Positions 1 to 14,550 of a stretch of DNA of 64,000 nucleotides are shown one piece after another. The position numbers and the translations under genes were made by a program. The notes under the pieces are model-generated. The model did no database searches, was not told where the DNA came from, and saw only the letters and a program-made list of their open reading frames with translations. The DNA lies in contig NW_026947507.1 in assembly GCF_034190915.1 (NCBI RefSeq), forward strand, positions 28,634,001 to 28,698,000, in the 5' to 3' direction. The DNA comes from Cavia porcellus (lineage: Eukaryota; Chordata; Mammalia; Rodentia; Caviidae). The first letter of the stretch is position 1. The number at the start of each line of letters is the position of its first letter.

Positions 1-869
1 GCCTTTTATCTGTATTTTTAAAGTAATCACAACTATTAGAATTTTCTTTTTTGGATCCTTGTTTGTTTTTCCCCAATACTACCAGTAGAGAGTAGTTACT
101 TAGTATGTTAAAAATATATGGGAAAATCACAGCTCAATATATAACACTTCAAGAATAGACATTTGTATTTCAAATTATAGTAAATGCTAGAGATTTTTTA
201 AGTGTAAATAGTATCCCTGTTAAAATTCTATTCATCAGTCTTTATAAGTTATAAAAATAACAAATCACAAGGTTCTGTTTTAAACTTTAGTGGCTGAAAA
301 TCATTTTAAGACTTTTAGTTGAAAGACAAACTAAGCTGACGTTTTTTAATATCAATTTTAGTGTGGATATATGGTGATATTTTAACAAAAGATTTTTAGA
401 AAAAGTACAAATCTTGGGTGCAATTATTAGCAGCAGTTTCAGCTTTAAGTGTGCTAAGTGAAGTGTGTTGCCATTTTATTGATAATGAAAGAGAAGGAGG
501 AAAAGAAGTTAGTGGATATGATATTCAAGTTTACAATATGTAGACAGCAGAACAGTCAGTAACTTATTGCTCAAATAAAACTACAAAAATTAAAAATGTA
601 AATTAAGCCTAATCCTGCTATAAGAAGGAAAAGGATTTCATTTTAAAAGATAATTATTTCAGAACTGTGATCACAGCAATTCACCACAATGCTAATTATT
701 ATGTTGTCATTGGTGTACAACACTAAACAAGTGCTTTGTATCCATTGATAAGAGCTAATATACATTCAACATCTTTGTGATTATAGGCTCTGCACAAAGA
801 GATTTAGAAAGATCGGCTAGTTTTAAAGATGCTATTAGGGAAAGGATTAACTGTTTCATCCTCCAAAAC

Positions 870-1245
870 ATAGCTATTTAGGCCTTAGTTTTCAAATTTA
901 ATTTGGAGCTGCATTTCGGCTCACAGGTTTCAGTCCGCGGTCAGATGACTGCAAGGCAGAAAAGGGATGGAGATGAACATGGCAGAGGAAAAAACGCTTA
1001 ACTAGTGGCAGCCAGAAAGAAGAGAGAGAAGAAAGGAGCCGGGGAAAAGAATGTACTCTTCTAGTCAGGTTGTCAGTGATCTTTCTCCAATCAGGCCCAT
1101 CCTTCTGAGTACATTCCTCTAAGGACTTCCTCAATGGATTAATACACTAGGGAATCTAATCACTCCCTGACCCAACCTCCTCCCCAAAACTACACGTCTC
1201 AGTACATGAGATTTTGGAGGGACATCCTAGATTTTAACCATTACA
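870..1245 (+). repeat. URR1-like interspersed repeat
   Basis: The segment shows the wording of a common rodent repeat: TTCGGCTCACAGGTTTCAGTC, then GGCAGCCAGAAAGAAGAGAG, a 'cctccccaaaactacac' stretch, and an end reading 'gagattttggagggacat'. It shares this order with segments at about 16105, 18570 and 26890 and, reversed, 21690-22835 and 31950. The family name is recalled, not searched. A short antisense open frame inside is incidental. Confidence 0.5.
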
Positions 1246-1347
1246 GTTATGCATTTGTCATACCGTAGAGTTTTCAGTTACTATATAATACCCCTTCTGA
1301 TCAACACCGTGACACTATCAGCTCAAATAGAATTCTGCTCTCACAGG

Positions 1348-1408
1348 AAAAAGAAAAAAACAAAAAACAAAAAACAAAAAACAAAAAACAACAACAACAA
1401 AAAAAACA
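1348..1408. repeat. (CAAAAA)n low-complexity tract
   Basis: A-rich repeat of CAAAAA and CAA units. The lysine/asparagine-rich frame that crosses it is an artefact. Confidence 0.85.
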
Positions 1409-3649
1409 CATTTGGCAGACTAGAAAACTGCAGCCTTACAAAATATACAGGATGCTTTATTAAAATGCTACTTGATGGTAATGAAATTAATTAAAGATCT
1501 TTTGGACCAAAAGGTACATGCACAGAAGAATCATTTTGGCATAAATTAACAGAATGAATAATGAAATTAACAGCACCAATTACCCAGGCTATATAAAGAA
1601 ATTTGAGACAGACTAAAAACACACAGAGGTTAAAAATTACACATGCATTCCCAATTGAAATGGCATCTGTAAACCAAGCTGATTCATTTTTTAAAGCTAA
1701 AAGATTGAAAGATAATTTAATTTTGGAAAAATTGAGGCTATTTATATAAAATAGCATTAAATATCTTTGAAAGCAATTACTTTTATTTCTAAAGAAGTAA
1801 GAAAAGGGTAAAATGAGCTGCAATTACAGCTGAAATTTCAAAGTTCATTTTCTTGATAATTACTTTAATAGAGAAAGTTTTCAGTAGTTCCTACCAGATT
1901 ATGTCACTTTTTAACCTCTTAAATTTTAAAGGCTCATTCTTTATAGTAAGAATGAAATGCATAGTGAAGTTTTGAAATAACTGGAGTTCATTCAGTTTAG
2001 GCAGTTCAGCTAACTGTGAATTTCAGTAGAGTAACCACAGTTGATAACAGTTTCCTCATCTTTGAAACAGGTATAATGCCTTTAAGGGGGAATACACGTG
2101 ATTACACTAAGGGCCAACTGTAAGACATAACACATACTACAAACTTTAAAATTCACAGGCTTTTAAAAATATATCCTGTTTAATAAAGACAGATGTAATT
2201 TGGAAGATTCAGAATTATGAATTTGTAGCCTTATCAAATATACTGTTATTGATTACTAATAAAGTCAGTATCTAAGTGCCATGTAGGATCATAATACACT
2301 TTTATTTACTTTCTGTGATTCTGTATGTCTATGATTATAGATTCTTTTATCTTCTGATTAGTTGATGGGTACTTTATGAGTTAAATTATACTCTGATAAT
2401 AGAGGAAAAATTTCCACAAAGACAATGTTTCCTTTCACATCAGCTATATCTTCAGAATTTAGAAAGTGAAACAATTCTATGAAGAGATTTTAAAATCAAG
2501 CTTTCTCAAACTTTTACTAACAGCTATTGTCCCATCTAAACTATGTCTGTCTCTCCGCATTAAAATATGTAAATATACATTTCTTATTTCTGCCCAAAGA
2601 TAATATGCATGCAATATATAACGTTGCATGCATTACATCATATTGTGAAACATATAACATATACATATGTGTATTATGCTAATTTATTGCTAGGGAATTT
2701 TTAAATATTCTTTCTGATAATCACTGCTCACTGGAATTTTCTCACTGGAAGTATTGTATGCAAGAATGACTGTTTGAAGACAGTGCTCCATTTTTATTAA
2801 CATCCTGAGGGTTACTACTCAGTCTGACATAAATGGAGCGTTGTTGTTGCTTCCAGGTTCTACCTCAGAACTTATTTTATTCATAAAATTTCCATTTATG
2901 AACTGTTCCATTTCTGTCTTCAGATTAGAATCTCCTGATGTGTCTGTGTAACATTTTAATTAAAAATATGTCGAAGGCATTTTCAGCCTTTCCCTAAACA
3001 ATGATTGTGTGTGGACCTTGCATGTTGTCATTTAGTGTCTGAGTATTAATGATCTTTCTACATGTGAGGAGACAGTGAAGTCAGATTTTCATTATGAAAA
3101 TTAATTTAATTTAGATAATTTTAAGGTTTATGATACATTAATCATGGACAAAATATATCCATGGAACATTAATTTGAAGCCATGAGAATAAACAGCTGTG
3201 TGTCCCTGATACAACTACAGTATTTATATTAATTATCTAATGAAATGGACTAATTTAAATAGAAAATTTATTGTGCTCCACGTTCACAAAATTTATTGTG
3301 AAAAAAAAAGATGAAATCAAATGCTTAAATTTAGTAATTTTAAACCATACTTATCCCTTCTGGAAATACCTAAACTTCATATAATATCTTTAATGATAAA
3401 GTATGATGAATGAATTTAAAAAAATACATTTTTCTTCTACGTGTATTATTGTGTGAGTGTGGTGTCCAATATTTAAAAATTTGCTGGCTTCAGATGTGAC
3501 AGTTTGCTTCTAGGTTCTCTATTTTGTTCCATTGCTCAATAAACCTGTTCTTATACCAATACCATGCATGTTTCTACTTCTAAAGCTTTGTTATATATTG
3601 TGAAATCAGGCTCTGTAATATATAGCATTTTTTGCTATTCATTACTTTA

Positions 3650-3702
3650 TGTGTCTGTGTGTGTGTGTGTGTTGTGTGTGTGTGTGTGTGTGTGTGTGTG
3701 TC
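3650..3702. repeat. (TG)n microsatellite
   Basis: TG dinucleotide run broken by a single TT. It sits inside the antisense L1. Confidence 0.95.
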
Positions 3703-5312
3703 TACAAACAAACTTTAGGATTGTTTTCTATGTCCCTGTGAAGAGTATTCTTGGTATTTTGATAGAGATTGTATTGTACATTGTTGTGGGCAATATGGAC
3801 ATTTAACAATATATTTTTCAATCCATGCGTACAGACTCTCTTTCCCCCTTTTTTTGTGTGTCCTCTCTAATTTATTTCATCATAGTTTTATAATTTTCAC
3901 TGTATTCATTTTCACTTCTTTGGCTAAATATTTTCCTAGTCATGTTACTAATTTTGTAGATATAACTGGTGCTATTTACTTGATTTCCAGTAGAGATAGT
4001 TCTTTTTGACAGCCTTTTAAAAAACTGCTGGGTTTTTTTTTTTTTTTATGAACAGCTTCTAGTTCAGTCTCAGATTTTTCTATATATAACACCGTGCCAT
4101 CTGCAAATAGTAACAGTTTGCCTTCCTCTTTCCATTTTATTTCTTTCTCTTGCCTGATTAATGCAGCCAGGGCTTCAACTACTATATTAAATAAAATTGA
4201 TGAAAATAGGCATCGGTGTCTTATTCTGATTTTAGAGAAAACACTTTGTTTTCCCATTCAGTTTGGTGCTAGGTATTGGTTTGTTGTAAATGGCCTTTAT
4301 TACATTGAGGTATGTTCCTTTGTTCCTAACTTTTTCACTGTTTTTATGATAAAGGGATGTTGAATTTTGTTATATTACTTTTTACATCTTTTAAAATGAT
4401 TACATGGATTTTTCTTTGATTCTGTTGATGTGATGCAGTATTTCCATTGATATATGCATTTTTAAACATCCACGAATCTCTTATATGGATAGCAGTTGAT
4501 CACAGAAAATAATTTGTAGTATGCTGTTTTCTTGGAAAATTTTTGCATCAATGTTCATCGTGAATACTGTCTGTACCTTAATTCTGTCATTAATACCTTG
4601 TTTGCTGTGAAACCAGATTAATGCTGGATTCACACAATGGGTTTGGGAGAAGTGGCTATATTTATGTAAGTATTTGGAATAATTAAGAAGTATTGGTACA
4701 AATTCCTCTTAAAATGTTTGATAGAACTCAGCACTGAAGTAATCTGGTCCTAGATTTTATTAGTTAGGAGGCTTTTATGACCGATTCATTCTTATTACTA
4801 GCACTTGGTTTATTCAGGTTTCCATTTCTTTATGATTTGGCCTCGGGACAGTGTGAGTTTCCAGAAGTTTGCCCATTCCCCCCTTCCCCCCGGCTTTCAC
4901 AATTTTGAGAATAATGTAGCCAATGATCTCTAGTGATGTTTCTACTTCTATCAACTGTAATGTGTTTTTTTTCTTTGATTTAATTTATTTAGGACTTCTG
5001 TCTTTTCTTTAATTAGTTAAACTATGAATTTGTCAATTATTAAGCTTTTCAAAGAACCAGTTTTTCATTTTGTTTATCTTGATAATTTGTCAGTCTGGTT
5101 TTCATTTATGTCTGCCATGGTAGTTGTTGTTTGTTTTGAATTTTCTACTGTTCAGTTGGCTTTTATATGTTTTGCTAGTTCCCCAAGATACAGGAATAGT
5201 TTGTTTATTGAAATCCTTCTTTATTGATGTAAGCATCACCTGTTGCACCTAGTGCTGCTCTTTCTGCCTCATTCAGACACACTCGAACCCATAACACTGT
5301 GTCATCATTTAG

Positions 5313-5318
<6 letters not shown>

Positions 5319-5348
<30 letters not shown>
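5319..5348. repeat. (AT)n microsatellite
   Basis: About fifteen AT units within the antisense L1. Confidence 0.95.
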
Positions 5349-5351
<3 letters not shown>

Positions 5352-6440
5352 TATATAATAAAATGTATACATTCTTCATGTTAATTTTCATTGTTACAGT
5401 AATTGTTTCAGTTTTCACTTTATTTCTTATACAGTTCACTTAATAGTCACAAATCATTTAATTTTATCATTTAATGCATCTTTATAGTTTTCAAAGTTTT
5501 TCTTTGACACTGACTTTTAGTTTTATTGCATTATAATGAGAAAAGACACCCTTCTTTTTTTCCCATTTTAATTGGTTGAGACTAATTTTGTGGCCTTGTT
5601 ACATAACCTGTCATCTAGAACACCTTGTGTGCTCTTTTTTTCTTCATGTGCTCTTGAGAAGGATTAATATTCTGCAGACTTGAATAGAATATACTGTAGG
5701 TGTCTGTAGGGTCCATTTAGTTTAGGGCCTAGTGTAAGTCTGCGATTGCCTGTTTAATTTTCTACCTGGACGATTTGTCCAGAAAGTAAAAGTGGGTGGC
5801 TAAAGTACTTCACTGTAATAATGTTGGGGTCTATTTCTCCTTTTATATCTATTAATATTTTATATATTTGCATACTCTGATGTTGGGTGAATATATCTTT
5901 AGCATTTTGCCCTTTTACTGAACTGACTCCTTTCATATGAAGACTCATTTTATCACTTTTTACTAACTTTGATTTAAAATCTTCTTTGATACAACTGTGG
6001 TGACTCAGTCTCTTTTGGATTCCTGTGGCTTGTGCTATCATGTTCTGTCTGTTGACTCTCAACGACGTGTGTCTTCAGAAGTGAAGCAAGTTTCGTGTAT
6101 GCTGCATATAGTGGGGTCTTGCTTTTTATTCATTCAGACACTCAGTGTATGGTGTGTTTTAATTGGGAAACTTCATTATTTCCATTTCAGTAATTATATG
6201 TGACAGATCTTACTACAGTCATTTTGTAACTTTCCAGTTTTATTGCATTTCTTTTCTTCTTATCTTAGAGTTATCTTTTGCAGTTACTTTCTAAGCAAGT
6301 TACTCTAGTAACGTATTTTGACTCTTTACTCTTTTGGTTCACACCATTATACACTTTTGTTTTGGGAGCCATTAGGCTTACAAACAGATATATTTTAGTT
6401 ATAATTTTATTTTTAAAATATAGTACCAAAAAGTGGTAAA

Positions 6441-6525
6441 ATGAGGGATTGGGATATACCTCAGTGACACAGCGCTTGCCTGGCAAGTGCGAGGTCTTAA
6501 GTTCAATTCATGGTACCCCTCCAAA
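6441..6525 (+). mobile_element. ID-like tRNA-derived SINE
   Basis: GGGATTGGGATATACCTCAG, then CGCTTGCCTGGCAAGTGC, then AAGTTCAATTC. This order (A-box region, anticodon-like arm, B-box region) is that of tRNA-Ala-derived ID SINEs. It is diverged, and an A-rich tail follows. Confidence 0.7.
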
Positions 6526-6610
6526 AATGATAACATAAAACAATAAAAAATTAGCTAAATAAAAATTATATGCTGACTCTACATTACTTCATATATTTGG
6601 TATGTTTGCT

Positions 6611-6615
6611 GTCTT

Positions 6616-6646
<31 letters not shown>

Positions 6647-6725
6647 TTTTTGGCACCAGGGATCGAACTCACAATCTTGCCCTTGCCAGGCAGGTGTTTA
6701 TGCCACTGAGCTCAATCCCTGGCCC
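6611..6725 (-). mobile_element. ID-like SINE, antisense, with (TTTA)n tail
   Basis: Reverse complement of an ID element: the B-box-like 'gggatcgaactc', the GCCAGGCAGGTG arm and 'tgagctcaatccct' occur in reversed order. The (TTTA)n tract at about 6615-6642 is its 3' tail. Confidence 0.7.
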
Positions 6726-9700
6726 TTTGCTGTATCATTTTTGAAACTTTTTATATTACATATCACCTAATATAGTTAATATATTTAATACTTTTGGTCT
6801 TTGAACTAAAGACATAAATAGTGTATGCCTCGCATTTACATACAGAAGGATTTTTAATTTGTCGGTGTTGTATCCCTTGTCACTGAGTTGTAAATGTCCT
6901 GTCTTCTTACTCATTAATATCTCTCTCAGTTTGAAAAATTGTCTTCAGAATTTCTTTGAAGACAGAGCTAAGAGATACACATTCATGCAGTTTTGTTATT
7001 TTGAATATCTCCTCTTCTTCCGTTCTAAAGCCAGCTTTTCTAGGTACAGTACCTTGGTTGGCAGTGCTTTCTCTTGTGCACTGTGGAAATCTCATACTGG
7101 TCTTTCCTGGCCTATAAGGTCTGCTTGTTATGAAATGAGACAATCTTATATGTTATTAGTTTCTTTTGTCTTGCTATGATGAGAGCTTTCTCTTTAAACT
7201 TCGAAAATTTCTTATAATATGTCTTTAGGTAGGGATGATTAACTCTAAGTAATTACTTTTGACCTTCTTGTACCTTTTTTAATGCTTGCCTAGGTTTCAG
7301 AATTTTTGTTATGGTTTCATTCAATAAATACTTTATTACTGTGGAATTTTTAAGACTATCTTCCATACCAATAACCTAACCATTTGCTTTTACAATGCTG
7401 CCTCACATTGTATATAAACTCTTTTTGCTTCTCTTAATTTGTTTACTTGTTTCCTTCTCTGTGTACTTCCAAATAGCTTTTTTCTTTTCAAGCTAACAAA
7501 TTCTCTCTTGTTTGATCTATTCTGATATTGAAAGTTTTGGTTGTATTTGAATGTATTTGAATGTCATTTAGTGACTTTTTTAAGCTCAATAATTTTAATA
7601 TATATATGAAGGGTTCAGCCATTCTGGCTGTTCACTGTATGACAATTTATTTTTACTGTAACATGGAATCACGATTTGCTGAGGGTTCTGGATCTCTGTT
7701 GCTGTGGACATCATCTTTGAGAGAAGAAGCTGGGGAAACTACCCTCTTGTGATCTGGTAGCTAACAACCTATATCTGTAGTTTCAGTTTGCAATGGAGCT
7801 AAATGGCCTGGGTTTTCCCACCAGTTTCCCGCTCTCGCTAACCACTGATTAGCTTCTGTAACCTCACCTGACACTGCCCATCAATGCAAGGCCACTCCCT
7901 AGAGTAATGATGGTTATAAAAATGAAAGCAAAGCCCTGCTTGGGACTCTCAGGATGACATGAGTTCCTCACAGAGCTGCTGGCAATAAAGTCACTACTCT
8001 GTCTGAAAGCTGTATTTTGAATCCTGTTGATATCCTGCTTCATGTTAAGACTTACATTTATATTCCAGTCTACCTAGCCTGGATGATTATTTATGCTTAT
8101 CATTCTGGAAATTCATGAAGCCTGGTACTTATTTTCTATGAACCTATAGTCATCTCCACTATGTCAGCATTACATGGTGTTCTCAATTCAAGTTCTGTGC
8201 AAGATCACCACTGGTGTATCATCACTCTTTCAGCATGACAGGATGATTGAAATCAAGGGTTTGGCCCAATTCTGCACTTACTGTGTTGTTTAGCATGGCT
8301 TAGAGAAGCAACTGAAAAGGATAGCATGCTTCCATAAGCCTCTTCCTGGGGCTAAAAGAGGTTCAACTATCTCATCCAGAGTCATCAGTGTGTGTCAGGA
8401 AGTATGAAACTCAGGCTGGCTGTAGGTACAATCACTATGGAAGAACCATCACCAGTTGCTACATCTGCTACCACAGATGCCACATGCTGATTTTTGTTTC
8501 ATTCTGAGCCTGCAGCTTAAGACTAGCATTGTGGTGAGTGAAACCCAGTCTTACACTGCTGTGGGCTGGCTACTACTGCTGTAGACCCATGGCCGAGACC
8601 ACTGCAACCAGCCCAAGGTGGTGCTGACTAAGAAAGAAGTTTAATGCTCTGGGACTAGATGGCACTAGAGCTTTTTCAGGGGTCCCATGTATAGGCGTTG
8701 GCCTTGAGGTTGGGGTTGCAAGGATCTGATGTTAGGTTTTATCATCCTTCCACTAAGTTCCCAGCAAAGCCCTGTGCTTAATACCGTGTTTCTTTCTCAA
8801 CAAGTGTAGAATTGCTCTCCACATGTTATCTGAGTTTGGAGTAGACTTCAGGAAGCCAGCTTCTTGATCCTGAAGATGGATTACACTGTATTCTTACAGG
8901 CACAATCTCCTGCACAGGACCAAGGTGAATTAAAACCTGTGTCACAATTGGTGTTGATCTAGTTCAAAACATAAGTGCATGACAGCATGGCAGAGGGCTC
9001 TGGCTTATGCCACACCAAGGCTAGGGCTCCATCTGCAGATACTGGGGATGCCTGCATTGCCTGAGGTTGGGAAAGAGTTCATTGGTAAAGATAATTCCTC
9101 AGCTACCAAAGCTGATGCTGAGTGCCACTGCTGCAGAAATCTGTGAAATCTGATTATATAAGGATCTTTTCTAGTAAATTTTTGTGTTAACACTTTAAAA
9201 TAGCCAAATAAATGTAGAAGAAGTATCAAAAGAGGTGAGGGGAAAAATAAAGAAGGAAATATGCCCATTTCTTCTCAGCACAGCAGTCTGCCAAACCTTA
9301 TCTGTTTACCATTTATTATCTATCATCATTAGTGAAAGTGTGACAGACTTCTTTTATATATTGTAATGTTTTATTTAAGTATATTTTAATTATTGTTTTA
9401 TTGTTAATCTGTTTTCATAAATTGCAAAGTTATATCAGAAACAAATTTAAATGTTCTTTTTTTGTTAAATCTATTCTCTAACAGCAGATATTTGCTCAAA
9501 TGATCGACTATTCCGTGGCACTAATCCTAATGCTGAAATGGGGACAAAATGATTTTGTTATATTTGGAAATGATGACGTCTTCATATGCCCAAACAGAAT
9601 ACTCCCAGTCCTGTGGGAGGTCACCCTGTTTTTGCCTGTCTATAAATGAAGACTTCAGAGACAGCACTCAGTTAGAAGTGCTCGGATCACTCTGGGTATT

Positions 9701-9839
9701 TCAAACGTATATGATTTGTGCCGTATCACTGACAGTGTTGAACAAATAAAAGTCAGGGAAATTAGATATTAGATTTATATTTTTCCTGCCTTCAAGAAAT
9801 GCTATAGAGCTTTTCTTCTGCTTAATGTTGAATGATTTT

Positions 9840-10235
9840 ACCTCATGCTACCAAAATAAGATCCTGTGGACTTAAACAATAAAAATATATTTTTTCACAG
9901 TTCTGAAGGCTAAAGTCTGAGATCAGGTTTCTAACCAACAGAGTCAAGTTCTGGTGAGAGTTCTCTTTATGGCTTACAAATGGCAGACTTCTAGCTCTTT
10001 CCTAGGGAGAACAGCCGGGGTGAGGCGGTTTGGGGAGAGAAGAAAGGGAGAGAGAGAGACTGAGAGACTTGAGATTTTCTCTCTTATTTCATAAGCTTAT
10101 GATCTATGTAAATTATAGCCTCACTCTTAATCATTAACTCCTTTCAAAAACTTATTTTTAGACATTGTCATATTGCAGATTAGAGCTTCATGACCTGAAT
10201 TTTAGGGAGACACAGTTCAGCCCATAGCAGGGAGT
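9840..10235 (+). repeat. Old interspersed repeat, family unresolved
   Basis: Begins near 'gctaccaaaataagatcctgt' and runs through 'tttttcacagttctgaaggctaaagtc' to 'gacacagttcagcccatagcag'. This layout is shared by a widespread mammalian repeat that I recognise but cannot name with confidence. Segments at about 17270-17640 and 45824-46075 have a similar beginning. Confidence 0.45.
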
Positions 10236-13200
10236 GAGATGACAGGTACCAAAAATAAACTTTAGGTGATTTTTAGGTGAAAGTATATTGGTGGCGGGCT
10301 ATAAAGTCCCATACTTCGCATCTAACCATACCTAGAGCCGTGTTTTCTCCTGTATAGGAATAAAATTCTTACACTATCATTGCTGTTTCTTTTCTGTGTT
10401 AAGTATAATTTGAGTCTCTGTTGAGCTGGAACCTTTGTGAGAACACACTGGTAGGGATTCTGAAACAGTATTCCGAGTCTTTTAGTCTTATAGTACAAAA
10501 AAGAACATAGGAAGGTCAATGAGTGTAAGCTGTCACAAATTAGTGTAACATTGGTATTCCAATAAGGTAATATGGAAGGAAAAACTTTTAAGAAAACTTC
10601 TTGACTTTCCTTCCATGGGTATAAATGTTGGAGCAAAGTAAATGTTATCTAACTTAAATATGATATGGGAACAAAAGTTAGAAAATATATATAATCTGGA
10701 AAATAATGAAATAGTAATATATTAATATAATGATATTATATTAATAGTAATATTATATTAACATTGATATGATAGAGAAGAGTTGAAATCCACAATGCTT
10801 AAAATTTGGTTTGCTTTTCATGTTGTCTTCTATTCCAACTTTAAAACTGGAAAATAACAAAATCTACACTTTAATGAAAAATATGTTGATAGCATCTCTC
10901 ACCCTGTTCAGCTGGGAGGTGGCTGTCAGTTCTCATTGCTGATCAAACAATGAGACACACATTTTCAGAAGTACACTTCTGCTTTGATTTAATAAGAGGA
11001 ACAGTGCAGGTGACATCACGGCACAGAAGTCCCCGTATGGTGGACCTGCTACACTCTGAGCTTGACCTTGCTAATCAGTCATGCTGCGCTAGTTGCATGC
11101 AGAGAAATTGTGACCCACTGTACTTCAGGAGGCAATGGCCACAGTTTCCTCACCCCACACAGCTAGTTAGGTAACCCCTTTTCTGACTAGGGTCTTTCCT
11201 CGAGCCACCTGTTTCTCCACACGGAGGCTTACTTATGACTTCTTAAATTCAATGATTAAAAATATAAATTCTTAGTCTGGCAAACAGTGCTAGGCTAGTT
11301 TCCATTTATATATTATGTGATACAGGTATATCACTGCAACTTCTTTTGGTAAATATTTGAGTCTGAGTCATAGTGTTATGTTCTTAATGGAAGTAATAAT
11401 TTGAACAAGTAAATATTTCTTTAAAATGTACAAGCATTTCCTTGCACGGTTTGTGTACTATACTCATAAAAATTATATATATATACATATACATTTATGT
11501 ATATATAATCAATAGTGTTTAATGTTCAGAAAATATTTAATTTTATAAGCAATAACATTTTCATCAAAATAGTCTTTCCAACTTAATAGTTTATCTCATC
11601 TCAATAACTTGAAATATAAAACCATAATCTCCCACCTCGTGGTAACTCCTCTTAATTATCGGTAAATTGCCTAAGGAAAAAATTTCCAAGGAGATGACCC
11701 TGTTTAAAAAGTATTATTCACTTCTAATAAACTAAAAAAATCTGAGACATATAGCATTATGAATTGCATATTTTAAACTTGTTGATTTCAGGACAAAGAT
11801 TGAGCCATGAGATATATTATAATACACTAATATAGACATTTTATAATTTGTGAATTCAAATTAAAAATTAGAATATTTGATTGTTTTTGAATTTGTACTT
11901 ATACAATATTTAAATAATAATTAAATAGTATTTAAGAAAAATTAAGAAAACTCATTAGCAATAGTATATAATTTAAGATTTGTTTCTGATTATAGTTTTC
12001 ACAGAGCACTGCTTCTTTATAGCTGTTAATTACTCTTGAATCCATTGTAAGGTGTATAAATTCATTCACCTTTTATTGTATTTTCCCACAAACAGTGATT
12101 ATATTCTAGTGCACTATTATACCATATTGTGAAAATGTAATGAAAGAAATTGGTCAAAATAATTCAGTATTATTCATTGTGTACGATTTTCTGAAACATG
12201 TACTGGCAGTGTTTTATGCACTTGAAAATTCAGGCACTGGTTGCAGAATTATATATGTCACTCTTGTACAGTGAGTCTGCTTTTATTATTTCAAGTGATT
12301 GCCAAATGTACCAACCTTTAAGCTTGTGACTTCATTTTTACCCCACAGTAATTCCTTTAATGGCCACTAGAATTGATTGTAATAGCAGGCATGCCTTCTA
12401 TTAATACTATCCAAGAGTAAAAGCAGTTCTTGGCAGGTTCCTGAATGGAATTCATCTGATTAAATATGCATCTTTTGATTACTGGCTAACCTTATACAAC
12501 CTTTACTGTCTGTCTTTTTCCTTTAAAGATTAATCTGGCAGTCCATCAGATAAAATAACAATCTGAATGGCTCTGAATTACTTTGCTTCATCTATCAAAT
12601 CAGATCAGACTATTACTATCAGGTTTTGTAGATATATGTGATCATAAAATTACTATCTAATGGGAAAGAAAATATACTAGAATGCAAAGCTAAGATTGTA
12701 AAATGTGCCACAAAACGTATTTTATAGGTTGCGAATATTTGCTAGACCTACAAAAGGACATCTCAAAGAAAGTTTTAAAAAAGTAACTGTAATCTTCATT
12801 GATTTACTGTTGCCCATTATCTTTGGATCACATGAGCTGCCATGCTGAATCTAGTTTACCAATAAAATCCATGTTATAGCACTCTTAATCACATGGAAGA
12901 TACTATTGGACCCGCGTTCTTTTCAGCTTTATTGATTACTTAATGGTTCTATGGTGCCTTAGAATATGTGATAAGCATTAAAGTTAGTAGAAGGGTTTTT
13001 TTTCTGATCAATTGAATAGCTAATCTGATTTTAATGAAAGACTAGAAAGAGTCATATCACTTTATAAGACAAATTCTCATTGTGCTTTCTAGGAATGAAG
13101 TCAGTAACAACTCTAGGCATCAACTTTTGACTTTTAGCAACATTTTAGCTATATAATTATTAAATGCCATAGATAATTTTGAACCTTTATGTTATAATTC

Positions 13201-14169
13201 CATTGATAGAATAGATCAGTGTATGTTTGAAATGTCTTATTTTTGTTGAGTTGGTTTAATTTATAAACAACTGGGATATCCTAATATTCATTCTAAGGGC
13301 AGACATGATTTTACAAGTGTTTTGTAGAACATTAAATATTCCAACAAAATTTATCACCTCTAAAATATTTGCTTGGAATAATACTTTGTCACTTGATCTT
13401 GCCCCTAGTTTCTCTTGCTTTTCAGAGAGACCTTTATATGACCCAAAATGTCACTAACTGTCAGAATATAATCAATCATGGATTGCTACTGCCCAAATGC
13501 CTGCTTTGAGACTCATCTATTCAACATGTACTCACTAAAGTCTACATAAAATGCCTTCATTATAAAACACTTTCATCCTCCAACTGGTCCTCCAAAAGCA
13601 AATTATTTATGAAATTTCAAAATTTCAAATACACGTGTGGGCATCGATATTCTTAATAACTATAGAAATTGTAGCTCAAGTTTTAATAAAACTATATGAT
13701 TTACAGCAAATGTTGAAAAACCTCATGCTTTTACTTTCATAATTTATAACTTTAAAATATTAGAGTGACTTTAATATACATGATGCTCAGGCTGAAATAA
13801 TATTTGGTAAAAATTATTCTGTAAGTTATATGTGTATGTTTGTGTGCTTTATTTTCATAGAGAATTTTCAGAGCAATTTTCCTGATTTTTGTAGCAGACA
13901 TACAGTTAGCATGACACTGACAGTAGGAGTCAGTCAAAATCTTTCTGTCTCTTTGTAAGAATAGTTAAATGAAGTTTTAAACTGGACTTTAAACTTCATT
14001 TTTTAAAAGAAAATGAAGTCAGTTCACTCTCCTCTGGAATGAGACATTTTCAGTTTAATCTGTAAACAGAGGTGACTATGTTTGTGCACATACAAAAATA
14101 AGAGCGTACATACATGTTCAAATATATTTGCATATATATATTATGTTTTAAGTTGCTCCTCATTTGTTT

Positions 14170-14550
14170 AAAAAGGTTCTAGAAGAGCACTATGTGTCCC
14201 CTCAAACTCATATGCTGAGAATCTAATTCAAAAGTGTAATATTAGGAGATGATGTCTTTGAGAAATGATAAGGTCATGAGGGCTCCACCTTCATGACTCT
14301 AATCATTGCCCTTATAAAGGAAACCAAAGTTTCTTCATAGTTTTTCCATAACAGCTCACAGAAAAATATCAGCCAGGTAGGAGCAAGGCACTTACCAGAC
14401 ACCAAAGTGTTAATCTTGTCGAAGCCTTAATGTTATTCTCAGCATAGAGAACTATGTGAAATGCATTTCCCTTGTTCACAAGGCACTCAATCCATAGTAC
14501 TTTGCTGTAGACATCCAAATGGACTAAAACAGTTTCTTTTGATCAAACCA
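14170..14550 (+). mobile_element. MaLR-type LTR (MLT1/MST-like)
   Basis: Contains the recognisable order 'atgtgtcccctcaaactcatatg', 'taatattaggagatgatg', 'taaggtcatgagggctccacc' and 'cccttataaagg', typical of MLT1/MST long terminal repeats of MaLR elements. It is diverged, and no internal region is evident. Confidence 0.6.

Larger units (their letters stand above)
3470..7545 (-). mobile_element. LINE-1, old, nearly full ORF2, antisense
   Basis: Read on the - strand this is L1. At about 3976-4257 the translation shows the reverse-transcriptase core: [20 protein letters not shown], then [13 protein letters not shown]. The catalytic FADD motif is changed to FADG, and frames are broken throughout, so the element is dead. 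About 5754-6062 (- strand) resembles the C-terminal part of the L1 endonuclease. About 6860-7150 fits the region upstream of ORF2. Two ID-like SINEs (about 6440-6730) have landed inside it. The 5' limit is uncertain and may extend into 7560-9300. Confidence 0.8.

Noticed and set aside
3564..3806. 80-codon frame through the TG tract
   Set aside because: The valine/cysteine run is the TG microsatellite inside an antisense L1.
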